Assembly (NCBI GenBank): GCA_019747615.1 | Contig: JAIEQQ010000388.1 | Coordinates: forward strand, 1-5,073 | Length of the DNA: 5,073 nt | Reading direction: 5' to 3' | From: Phycisphaerales bacterium | GTDB taxonomy: Bacteria > Planctomycetota > Phycisphaerae > Phycisphaerales > UBA1924 | In this document: positions 1-5,073 of the stretch, piece after piece | Position numbering within the stretch: position 1 is the first letter of the stretch | Layout: each line of letters begins with the position of its first letter | Made by a program: the position numbers and the translations under genes | The notes under the pieces: generated by a model | The model's input: the letters and a program-made list of their open reading frames with translations, nothing else | What the model was told of the DNA's origin: nothing | Databases searched by the model: none

Positions 1-1406
1 AACTCGTGGACCTCGGCCGCAAGGCCTTCGACGTCAAGCCCGCCAAGCAGGACAGCGTCGCCCGCGTCGAGTCTCTGCTTAAGCAGGCACCCACGCCCGG
101 CAAGATGATCGAGACCACCACGCACAGCGCCACAGAGGTGACCAGCGCATGGCTTGACAACGGCGCCCGCGTCCACATGCGCCAGAACGACCAGCGCAAG
201 AACGAGGTCAGCATCTCCATCACGCTGGCCACCGGCGAGATTCTCGAAACCGCCCAGAACCGCGGAATCACCAGTGCCGCGACTCTTGCCTTCTCATCAT
301 CTCAGGCCACCAGCACCCTGAGCCCCACGCAGATTCGCGAGTTCATGACCGGCAAGAAGGCCAGCATCAGCAGCGGCCCCAGCGGCGATGACTCGGTCAC
401 CCTGGGCATCAGCGGCTCACCCGAAGGCATCGAGACAGCGCTGCAACTCGCCTACCTCCTGCTCACGGATCCGAAGGTCGACGCCACGGCCCTCACACGT
501 TGGAAGGATCGCCAGACTCAGGGCATCCAGATGCGCAAGAGCCAGCCCGGTGGCCTGCTGGGCGAAGTGCTCTCCGAGGCGATCTATCCCAAGAACGAGC
601 TGCGCACCCGCCCGCTGGAGCAGGCGAACATTGACGCCATCACGCTCGACGCGGCCCAGGCGTGGCTCACCACCAAGATCATCAACGCGCCGATGGAGAT
701 CACGATCGTCGGCGATTTCGATCAGGCATCGACCGCCGCTCTGGTGCAGAAGTACCTCGGCTCGCTCCCGTCGCGCCCGCGCATCTCCAGCACGCTCTTC
801 GCTGATCTTCGCAAGATCGAGCGGCCCAAGGGCCCCATCGGCGTGACCCGCACGCTGAAGACGCAGACGCCGCAGGCTGTGGTGGTCGATGGCTTCTTCG
901 GCGCAAACTACACCGATGTCGCCGATGTGCGCACGCTCCAGATGGCCAGCCGCATCCTGAGCACGCGGATGGTCAAGACCGTGCGCGAGGAGCGCCAGCT
1001 CGTGTACTCAATCTCCGCTGCGAGCCGCCCGTCGCAGGCCTTCCCCGGCTACGGCGTGTTCACCGCTCAGGCACCGACGGATCCGAGCAAGGCCGAGGCC
1101 CTGCCGGCGACACTCGACGAGATGTACAGCGAGTTTGCCAAGTCCGGCCCGACGAAGGAAGAGCTCGAAGTGGCCCAGCGACAGCTCGACAAGCTCTTGG
1201 AAGAGGAGATGAAGAAGCCCGATTTCTGGGCCGCTCGCCTCAGCTCCATCGAATATCGCGGGAGCAAGCTCGACGACATCATGACGATCCGCTCGTTCTA
1301 CGCGGCCCTGACGCCGGAGAACGTCCGCGATGTCTTCGCCAAGTACTGCAAGCCTGAGAACCGCTTCCGCGTCACGGTGCTGCCCGAGACGACGCCCAAG
1401 GGCTGA
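1..1406 (+). CDS. M16 family zinc peptidase, C-terminal half (partial, 5' end outside window)
   Basis: The reading frame is open from the left edge (first full codon at base 3) to TGA at 1404-1406. The GTG at base 6 is probably internal, because the first residues read like a linker. Residue numbers below count from that GTG. Residues about 48-255 resemble an M16 N-type domain (LDNGARVHMRQ strand, NRGITSAATLAF helix), but S90, T93 and L94 occupy the HxxEH zinc-site positions, so this domain is non-catalytic. Residues about 280-460 form the following M16 domain. Its VREERQLVYS motif carries an R327/Y334 pair with the spacing of the substrate-binding Arg/Tyr of insulin-degrading enzyme. This fits the second half of a roughly 900-residue M16 protein of PqqL type, with the active zinc site upstream of the window. 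Alternatively it is a separate inactive subunit of a two-gene M16 pair. The substrate is unknown. Family assignment is firm; the full architecture is inferred. Confidence 0.88.
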   Translation, partial: LVDLGRKAFDVKPAKQDSVARVESLLKQAPTPGKMIETTTHSATEVTSAWLDNGARVHMRQNDQRKNEVSISITLATGEILETAQNRGITSAATLAFSSSQATSTLSPTQIREFMTGKKASISSGPSGDDSVTLGISGSPEGIETALQLAYLLLTDPKVDATALTRWKDRQTQGIQMRKSQPGGLLGEVLSEAIYPKNELRTRPLEQANIDAITLDAAQAWLTTKIINAPMEITIVGDFDQASTAALVQKYLGSLPSRPRISSTLFADLRKIERPKGPIGVTRTLKTQTPQAVVVDGFFGANYTDVADVRTLQMASRILSTRMVKTVREERQLVYSISAASRPSQAFPGYGVFTAQAPTDPSKAEALPATLDEMYSEFAKSGPTKEELEVAQRQLDKLLEEEMKKPDFWAARLSSIEYRGSKLDDIMTIRSFYAALTPENVRDVFAKYCKPENRFRVTVLPETTPKG

Positions 1407-1449
1407 TCGCGACGGCAATCGGGATTCGTGAAGACCGATGACACACGCC

Positions 1450-1478
1450 GCCCCGGCTCTTACGAGCCGGGGCTTTTT
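1450..1478 (+). terminator. Intrinsic terminator of the M16 peptidase gene
   Basis: A perfect 10-bp GC-rich stem (1450-1459 GCCCCGGCTC pairs with 1464-1473 GAGCCGGGGC) has a 4-base TTAC loop and is followed by five T at 1474-1478. It starts 43 bp after the M16 stop codon. On the minus strand the hairpin is not followed by a T-run, so it should act on rightward transcription only. The convergent glycosyltransferase gene has no clear terminator of its own in the gap 1407-1538, and I see nothing else in that gap. Confidence 0.9.
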
Positions 1479-1538
1479 CGTTCGCATCTTCACGCTCTGG
1501 TTCATTACCAAAGGCGAGACCACACGCTGAGCCCTCGC

Positions 1539-2717
1539 TCACCGCGGATCCGCGGCCTCGCGATCGCTCGAGTCCACATCAATAAACTCCCGCACAAAGC
1601 GCGGCGTGTCCCACGTGAAACGTTCTAGCGCCGTCCGGCGCGCGATCCCGCCCATGCGCTCACGTCGAGCCGGGTCCTTCGCCAGCGCGAGCATGTGATC
1701 TCGCAGCTCCTGCACCGTGTTGAACGTCAGCCCGCCGCCCGGATCGACCTTCTCGCTGAGCGTGCCCATCTCGCGCACGGCCGAGGGCAACCCGGTGAGC
1801 ATGCCCTGCACGAGCGCGAGGCAGAACGTCTCGCTCTTGGAGGTGACGAGCATGACGTCCATCCGGCGAAGAAACGCGGGGATCGCGTCGATCGGCATCC
1901 AGCGGTACGCCGTGACGCCGGCGGGGAGGGTGCTCGCCTCGGGAGGATCTCCGAAGCTCGCCAGGTGCAATCGGCAACGTGACCGCACGTCATCGGGCAG
2001 CGTGGCAAACGCTTCGATCGCAGTGGGAACGTCCTTTAGCGGCGTGTCGAGCGCGCCGAGCATCACGAAGTGAACGAGCCCGTCGGCGACACGCTCGCCC
2101 GGCGCGGGCGGGTAGAACAGGTCGTGGTCCATCTCTCCGAATCGGATCACGCACGCCGGTTTCAGATCCCTGGGGAACATGCACTCAACGGTTCCGCTCA
2201 CCGCCAGCGTTCGCGACGGGCATCGCTGCACCAGCGAGATCAGCCGCCGCTTGGGGTACCGGTGCGTCATCACGACCAACCGCCGGAAGACACCGAGCCG
2301 GTGCATCGCCCCCGCGCCCGTTGCGAGCCCCTCGCCCGCGTTGCCGATGTACGCCACGTCCCACCGCCGCCCAGTGATTCCCAGCGCCGCCGCGGCCCAC
2401 AGCGAGTTCCACAGCGGCTTGCGGAGCGTCGGCGTCCACACCATCTCCACGCCCGGGCGCCCGTCGCCACGCTTCACCATCACATCACCCAGCAGTTCCG
2501 CCATCCGCGGCTTCCACGACGACTCTGCCGGCAGCGTGACCACAAACCCGAGCCCCACCAGTTGCCTGATCAGCTGCACGTCGAACACCTGCACGCCGCG
2601 GACGTGCTTGTGAACGCGATACGACAAAAACCCCGGCGCAAGATACAGCAGCGACCGATCGCGACCGGCTTTGTCGCCGGATCCGCTCCGAGTTGGTGAG
2701 TGTGGCGCGTGCGTCAT
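1539..2717 (-). CDS. GT4-like glycosyltransferase (group 1 family)
   Basis: A 392-residue protein, normal length for a GT-B glycosyltransferase; the acceptor and sugar are not readable from sequence. The N-terminal half starts with a Rossmann-like strand (LLYLAPGF) and has few hallmarks. The C-terminal nucleotide-sugar domain is clear: FGEMDHDLFYPP (193-204) matches the family's nGvD.. F.P segment, MLGALDTPLKDVPTAIEAF (219-237) matches the GRL..KG...IeAF region, and SETFCLALVQGMLTGLP (295-311) matches the EX7E region. Two usual donor-site residues differ: the Arg of GRL is Ala (A222) while the Lys six residues later (K228) is kept, and the second Glu of EX7E is Gln (Q304, first Glu E296). The ATG at 2717 was chosen because the frame's longer version, to 2885, would overlap atpG and translates to Arg/Ser-rich low-complexity sequence. 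No Shine-Dalgarno motif is visible before this ATG. There is no signal peptide, so it is probably cytosolic or peripherally membrane-bound. Confidence 0.8.
   Translation of the reverse strand: MTHAPHSPTRSGSGDKAGRDRSLLYLAPGFLSYRVHKHVRGVQVFDVQLIRQLVGLGFVVTLPAESSWKPRMAELLGDVMVKRGDGRPGVEMVWTPTLRKPLWNSLWAAAALGITGRRWDVAYIGNAGEGLATGAGAMHRLGVFRRLVVMTHRYPKRRLISLVQRCPSRTLAVSGTVECMFPRDLKPACVIRFGEMDHDLFYPPAPGERVADGLVHFVMLGALDTPLKDVPTAIEAFATLPDDVRSRCRLHLASFGDPPEASTLPAGVTAYRWMPIDAIPAFLRRMDVMLVTSKSETFCLALVQGMLTGLPSAVREMGTLSEKVDPGGGLTFNTVQELRDHMLALAKDPARRERMGGIARRTALERFTWDTPRFVREFIDVDSSDREAADPR
1542..1555. repeat. 14-bp perfect palindrome at the 3' end of the glycosyltransferase gene
   Basis: CCGCGGATCCGCGG is its own reverse complement over all 14 bases. 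It covers the last codons before the stop at 1539-1541. As RNA the two arms could pair only with a minimal loop, so if it functions at all it would be as a protein-binding site. Short GC palindromes arise easily by chance in DNA of this composition. Confidence 0.3.
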
Positions 2718-2725
2718 CAAGAATG

Positions 2726-2753
2726 AAAAGGGCAGGCGACTCGCGCCTGCCCT
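2726..2753 (-). terminator. Intrinsic terminator of atpG and probably of the ACP-dehydratase-atpG transcript
   Basis: A 9-bp perfect stem (2730-2738 GGGCAGGCG with 2744-2752 CGCCTGCCC), plus one closing A-T pair, has a 5-base loop. Read on the minus strand it is followed by TTTT (complement of 2726-2729). It lies 53 bp after the atpG stop codon. A second, weaker hairpin (2779-2784 with 2791-2796, 6 bp) lies between stop and terminator and has no T-run. The T-run ends only 8 bases before the glycosyltransferase ATG at 2717. Confidence 0.8.
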
Positions 2754-2805
2754 GATTTCGTTTGTGTTCAAAGTCCGGCGTCGGCCCGCACCGACGACAC
2801 ATCGA

Positions 2806-3723
2806 TCAACCCAGGGCCGCGGCGCCAGCGATGATTTCCGAGAGCTCCGTGGTGATCTGTGCCTGACGGGCGCGGTTGTAGTCACGCGTGTAGAGCTTCC
2901 GCATCTTGCCGGCGTTGTCGGTGGCCGCCTTCATCGCGACCATTCGCGCCACGTGCTCGGAGACGATCGCGTCGTTGAAGACCTGGAACAGTGTCGCCTT
3001 CACCGTCGCCGGGAGCAGGTCGCCCAGCAGCTCCTCAGCCGGGGGCGAGAAGTCGTAATCCACGCTCGGCCCCGCCCCGCCAGCCGCCGCCGCACCACCA
3101 GCGACGTTCTTCTTCTCCACCGGCTTCAAGGGCAGGAGCTGCAGCACGTCCGGCGCCTGTCGTCCGGCGGAGATGAACCGCATGTACACCACGCGCACCG
3201 CCGAGATCTCACCGGCGACGAACCGCGTCATATAGTCCTCGGCTAGGCGGGCGATGACATCGAACGTCGGCTTATCGCCGATGCTGTGCACCTTGGACAC
3301 CGGCACGTTGTTGTACTTCAGGAACCCCGCGCCCTTCTTGCCGACCAGCTCGATCGACCCGCCGCTGTTCGGCTGCGCCGCGCCATGCGAGCGAATGTGC
3401 TGCATGAACGTCCGCAGGATCGAGCCGTTGTACGGGCCGCAGAGGCCGCGGTCGCTGGTGAGCACGAGCGTCAGCTCGCCGCCCTTCTTCTCGCTCTTAG
3501 TGCCATCGGCTGCGCCGCCCATCAGCGGGTGCTTGACCTCGCCGGCTGTCGCCGCCAGCTCGGTCACGAGGCCGAAGAGGCCCTCGGTGTACGGCTTGGT
3601 TGCGGTCGCGGCCGCCGCGGCTCGCGCGAACTTGCTGGTGGCGATCATCTGCATCGTTTTGGTGATGCGTCGGATGTTGCCGACCGCCTTGATGCGCTTC
3701 TTGATTTCGCGTGTCTTGGCCAT
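2806..3723 (-). CDS. atpG: F1Fo ATP synthase gamma subunit
   Basis: Central rotor shaft of the F1 head, coupling ring rotation in the membrane to catalysis by the alpha/beta hexamer on the cytoplasmic side. The protein has 305 residues against a usual 285-300. All family landmarks are present. The N-terminal helix reads TREIKKRIKAVGNIRRITKT (4-23), then MQMIATSKFARA. The core motif is LTSDRGLCGPYN (88-99). The C-terminal helix carries ARMVAMKAATDNAG (259-272), YNRARQAQITTELSEI (282-297) and an AGAAALG end. Two stretches are variable: a Lys/Gly-rich patch near 66-82 and an Ala/Gly run (about 207-218, AGGAAAAGGAGP) in the linker before the C-terminal helix, where other gammas also vary. The ATG at 3723 gives the canonical N-terminus; no Shine-Dalgarno precedes it. 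Unusually, neither atpA nor atpD flanks it: a fatty-acid gene pair lies upstream and a terminator downstream. Confidence 0.97.
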   Translation of the reverse strand: MAKTREIKKRIKAVGNIRRITKTMQMIATSKFARAAAAATATKPYTEGLFGLVTELAATAGEVKHPLMGGAADGTKSEKKGGELTLVLTSDRGLCGPYNGSILRTFMQHIRSHGAAQPNSGGSIELVGKKGAGFLKYNNVPVSKVHSIGDKPTFDVIARLAEDYMTRFVAGEISAVRVVYMRFISAGRQAPDVLQLLPLKPVEKKNVAGGAAAAGGAGPSVDYDFSPPAEELLGDLLPATVKATLFQVFNDAIVSEHVARMVAMKAATDNAGKMRKLYTRDYNRARQAQITTELSEIIAGAAALG

Positions 3724-3752
3724 AGGGAGGCAAGGTTAGGCCCGCACGCGTC

Positions 3753-3770
3753 GCGTGGAAAGTCCCACGC
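3753..3770 (-). other. Small hairpin in the leader of atpG
   Basis: GCGTGG (3753-3758) pairs with CCACGC (3765-3770) across a 6-base loop, 30 bp before the atpG ATG on the minus strand. It has no T-run on either side, so it is not a terminator. It could shape the 5' region of atpG mRNA or be a by-product of high GC content. Confidence 0.25.
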
Positions 3771-3782
3771 CACCGCAACGCG

Positions 3783-3801
3783 CACGATCGCAACACGATC
3801 G
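3783..3801. repeat. Tandem CACGATCG pair, 11-bp period, between dehydratase gene and atpG
   Basis: CACGATCG occurs at 3783-3790 and again at 3794-3801, exactly 11 bp apart, about one helical turn. Each copy contains the palindrome CGATCG, so the pair could also fold as a 6-bp hairpin with a 5-base loop. It sits just after the dehydratase stop codon (3808-3810) and upstream of atpG. It could be a regulator-binding site for atpG or a processing hairpin. No T-run follows it. Confidence 0.3.
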
Positions 3802-3807
3802 GTCGCC

Positions 3808-4392
3808 TCAGTACCCGCTGCACCGCAGCAGGGTCTTGAACGACTCGCCGAAAACGAAGTTGCCCTCGGGAAAATCTCGACCCGCCTGGCCCCCGGCACC
3901 CATGTTGTTGTCCAGGTGGCTGAACATCATCTCGACCGAGCCAATCGTCTGCCAGCCATTGCTGGCCGACCCCTCGCCGGCAGAAGTCACGACCGCGCCT
4001 ACGCCGCCCTGCGCCCGGTGTTCATCGGCGTGCCGCAGCCGCTCGATGACGCCTTTGATCGTTGCGCCCATCGCGTCCATCCGCTCGACGCTGGCGGTGT
4101 ACTTCAGCGTGTCGCCAGGGATCGCATCGGACTGGAGTTCCACGCGGCTGATCTTCGCCAGCACCACGTTGAACTTGAATCCCTCACTATGGCCCACCAA
4201 GATGCCGCCGGTCTGGGCCATCCCCTCGATGATGAAGCACGCCGGCATGACCGGGCACGCCGCGAGCCCTCGCTCGCCGTCGGCGGGAAAGTGGTCCTGC
4301 AAGTGCTCTTCAGCCAGAGACACGTTTTTGATCGCCACCAGCTTCTGCGCCGGCACAAGCTCGATCACCCTGTCGATCCACATCCAGCGCAT
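3808..4392 (-). CDS. FabZ-like 3-hydroxyacyl-ACP dehydratase (hotdog fold)
   Basis: Expected to dehydrate (3R)-hydroxyacyl-ACP to trans-2-enoyl-ACP in fatty-acid elongation, in the cytosol. The start MRWMWIDRVIEL corresponds to the FabZ N-terminal segment before the first strand. DHFP (33-36) supplies the catalytic His (H34), and PVMPACFIIEGMAQTGG (47-63) matches the PxMPG...EAMAQ helix with catalytic Glu E56. ISRVELQSDAIPGDTLKY (81-98) matches the later hotdog strands. It has 194 residues against about 145-155 for FabZ. The extra length comes from roughly 8 residues between H34 and E56 (usual spacing 14, here 22), a Gly/Ser-rich insertion around 122-147, and a C-terminal tail ending KTLLRCSGY. 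The ATG is 3 bp from the stop of the carrier-protein gene, indicating one operon. A FabA-type isomerase or a dehydratase for a special acyl chain cannot be excluded; the superfamily is secure. Confidence 0.85.
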   Translation of the reverse strand: MRWMWIDRVIELVPAQKLVAIKNVSLAEEHLQDHFPADGERGLAACPVMPACFIIEGMAQTGGILVGHSEGFKFNVVLAKISRVELQSDAIPGDTLKYTASVERMDAMGATIKGVIERLRHADEHRAQGGVGAVVTSAGEGSASNGWQTIGSVEMMFSHLDNNMGAGGQAGRDFPEGNFVFGESFKTLLRCSGY

Positions 4393-4395
4393 GGC

Positions 4396-4776
4396 TCAGC
4401 CCATCTTCTTCTGGACAAACAGCACCAGCGTGTCAACGGTGAACAGCTCGGCGACCTTGTTCAGCGACGGGTCCTTCTCCCACGTCGAGAAATCCACGTG
4501 CGGCAGGCGCGCCTTGAGCGCCGCGATGCCGTCGGCGGTCACCTTCCCGGCCTGCACGTACTTGGGATCTTGCGCGACGTTCTCCGGGAACAGCTCGCCC
4601 TGCTGGATCTTGAAGCCGAACGCCTGCTCCAGCTTGAACACGATGTCCAGGAAGTCGATCGACTCGGCCCCCAGATCGCGGACCAGCGAGGCCTCGGTCG
4701 TCACCTCGTCTTCATCGACGGCCAGCGCATCAACCAGAACAGTCCGAACTTTGCCCAGAATCTCATCGCGGGTCAT
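4396..4776 (-). CDS. Acyl carrier protein, long form with internal insertion
   Basis: Carries acyl chains as thioesters on a 4'-phosphopantetheine arm. Residues 1-57 align well with bacterial AcpP: MTRDEILGKVRTVLVDAL is helix I, LVRDLGAESIDFLDIVFKLEQAFGFKI is the loop and helix II. S39 in GAESID is the attachment serine, in place of the usual GADSLD. The final helix is LFTVDTLVLFVQKKMG (111-126), matching ITTVGDAVDYI of normal ACPs. Between them lie about 45 extra residues (roughly 60-108: GELFPENV, then KVTADGIAALKARLP and FSTWEKDPSL), making 126 residues instead of about 78. From memory, similar long carriers with ELFP and a KVT segment occur in planctomycetes, so this is a lineage variant, not a fusion. 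The start ATG at 4776 has a weak ribosome-binding site. It is the first gene of the pair with the dehydratase, its likely partner. It may serve a specialised acyl pathway alongside a standard AcpP elsewhere. Confidence 0.88.
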   Translation of the reverse strand: MTRDEILGKVRTVLVDALAVDEDEVTTEASLVRDLGAESIDFLDIVFKLEQAFGFKIQQGELFPENVAQDPKYVQAGKVTADGIAALKARLPHVDFSTWEKDPSLNKVAELFTVDTLVLFVQKKMG

Positions 4777-4784
4777 GGAGGGTG

Positions 4785-4790
4785 CCTTTC
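4785..4790 (-). promoter_or_regulatory. Weak ribosome-binding site of the acyl carrier protein gene
   Basis: GAAAGG on the minus strand ends 8 bases before the ATG at 4776. It matches part of the anti-Shine-Dalgarno complement and supports this start. The glycosyltransferase and atpG starts show no such motif. Confidence 0.4.
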
Positions 4791-4815
4791 ATCGACGAAA
4801 CGCGGGAAACGGAGC

Positions 4816-4832
4816 GGGCCGCACAGCGGCCC
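4816..4832 (-). other. GC-rich hairpin in the leader of the acyl carrier protein gene
   Basis: GGGCCGC (4816-4822) pairs perfectly with GCGGCCC (4826-4832) across a 3-base loop, 39 bp upstream of the ACP start codon. No T-run follows on either strand, so it is not an intrinsic terminator. As DNA it is an interrupted 17-bp palindrome that could be an operator; as RNA it is a stable leader stem-loop. The function is unknown. Confidence 0.35.
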
Positions 4833-4899
4833 AAACGGGGTCATTTACGCCCCACGACACAGAAATCTCCCAAGCGTTTGCCTGACAACGTGCGGGCCG

Positions 4900-4928
4900 A
4901 TGATAGTGCGAACTGTTGACGATTTCTT
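4900..4928 (-). promoter_or_regulatory. Possible sigma-70-like promoter for the ACP-dehydratase(-atpG) unit
   Basis: On the minus strand TATCAT (4905-4900) matches 5 of 6 bases of the -10 consensus. A poor -35 candidate, AAGAAA (4928-4923, 3 of 6), lies 17 bp upstream. Transcription would start near 4893, giving a leader of about 115 bases that contains the hairpin at 4816-4832. The match is weak and planctomycete promoters are poorly known to me. Confidence 0.2.
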
Positions 4929-4949
4929 GGCGACCTCCGTCTGGTCACC
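4929..4949 (-). other. Stem-loop just downstream of the right-edge gene
   Basis: On the minus-strand RNA GGUGACC and GGUCGCC can form 7 pairs including one G-U wobble, around a 7-base loop. It begins 9 bp after the TAG of the right-edge reading frame. No U-run follows, so it could be a 3' stabilising hairpin rather than a complete intrinsic terminator. Confidence 0.25.
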
Positions 4950-4958
4950 ATCGATTCC

Positions 4959-5073
4959 CTACGCCGGGGTTGCCGCTCGGAGCGGTGATTCGATGCTCAC
5001 AGGCCGCAAAAGGAAACGCCCCGCAACCGCCACCGCCGGCTCGCCGTTGGCATCCAGCACGGGCGCTCCCCCC
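4959..5073 (-). CDS. C-terminal end of an unidentified protein (partial)
   Basis: The minus strand is open from the window edge to a TAG at 4959-4961, giving 37 residues. They include PVLDANGEPAVAVAGRFLL, then RPVSIESPLRAATPA at the end. The codons are GC-rich at third positions like the neighbouring genes, and the residue mix looks like a real beta-rich protein end. The opposite strand here gives only Arg/Pro/Ala/Ser-rich sequence. The V-D-x-x-G-x-x-x-A pattern followed by a hydrophobic strand resembles the last strands of PaaI-like hotdog thioesterases, which would fit the acyl context, but 37 residues are too few to assign a family. It shares orientation with the ACP gene, separated by 182 bp (4777-4958). 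Confidence 0.45.
   Translation of the reverse strand, partial: GGAPVLDANGEPAVAVAGRFLLRPVSIESPLRAATPA

Noticed and set aside
1008..1523. 171-codon minus-strand frame opposite the M16 gene
   Set aside because: It is antisense to the conserved M16 C-terminal domain and crosses the terminator; the leucine/arginine-rich translation is a mirror effect.
1428..1628. 66-codon + strand frame after the M16 gene
   Set aside because: It passes through the intrinsic terminator at 1450-1478 and into the 3' end of the convergent gene; no ribosome-binding site or recognisable sequence.
2070..2699. 209-codon + strand frame, with others overlapping it, opposite the glycosyltransferase
   Set aside because: The composition is Arg/His/Pro-rich with no motif; it mirrors the codon bias of the real minus-strand gene.
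2718..2885. N-terminal extension of the glycosyltransferase to a start at 2885
   Set aside because: It overlaps the end of atpG in another frame, runs through the terminator hairpin, and encodes Arg/Ser/Pro-rich sequence unlike the start of a GT-B protein.
3066..3115. Ala/Gly-coding run in atpG as a possible frameshift or inserted element
   Set aside because: The frame stays open, both flanks align with gamma subunits, and this linker before the C-terminal helix is naturally variable in the family.
3755..4885. 376-codon open frame on the + strand, antisense to the dehydratase and ACP genes
   Set aside because: Its translation is Ser/Pro/Arg/Thr-rich with no recognisable domain, and it lies opposite two genes with clear family motifs. 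Long antisense frames are common in GC-rich coding DNA.
4914..4942. TTGACG on the + strand as a -35 element of a rightward promoter
   Set aside because: No -10-like hexamer at the right distance and no rightward gene follows within the window.

Overview
The window looks like ordinary chromosomal DNA from a GC-rich bacterium, most likely a planctomycete (Planctomycetota, perhaps Phycisphaerae). The guess rests on three things. The carrier protein/dehydratase pair is of a lengthened type that I recall from planctomycetes. Shine-Dalgarno motifs are mostly absent. Genes are loosely packed with mixed orientations. No mobile element, CRISPR array, tRNA or rRNA was seen.

Layout from left to right. 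Bases 1-1406 (+) encode the C-terminal half of a long M16 (insulinase-type) peptidase; its catalytic half lies off the left edge. A strong intrinsic terminator (1450-1478, +) follows. Facing it is a GT4-like glycosyltransferase (2717-1539, -). An intrinsic terminator on the minus strand (2726-2753) separates it from atpG, the F1 ATP synthase gamma subunit (3723-2806, -). Upstream of atpG on the same strand are a FabZ-like 3-hydroxyacyl-ACP dehydratase (4392-3808, -) and a long acyl carrier protein (4776-4396, -), only 3 bp apart. The right edge (4959-5073, -) holds what looks like the last 37 codons of another minus-strand gene.

The acyl carrier protein and dehydratase clearly belong together: the carrier presents 3-hydroxyacyl chains and the dehydratase removes water from them. 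Both carry insertions relative to the textbook proteins. atpG follows 84 bp downstream in the same direction and may be read from the same transcript, ending at the terminator at 2726-2753. It is not flanked by atpA or atpD, so the ATP synthase operon is split in this genome or gamma has moved.

I do not see a convincing undescribed system. The points most worth checking are the insertion-bearing carrier/dehydratase pair, the displaced atpG, and the glycosyltransferase start codon that sits almost directly against a terminator.
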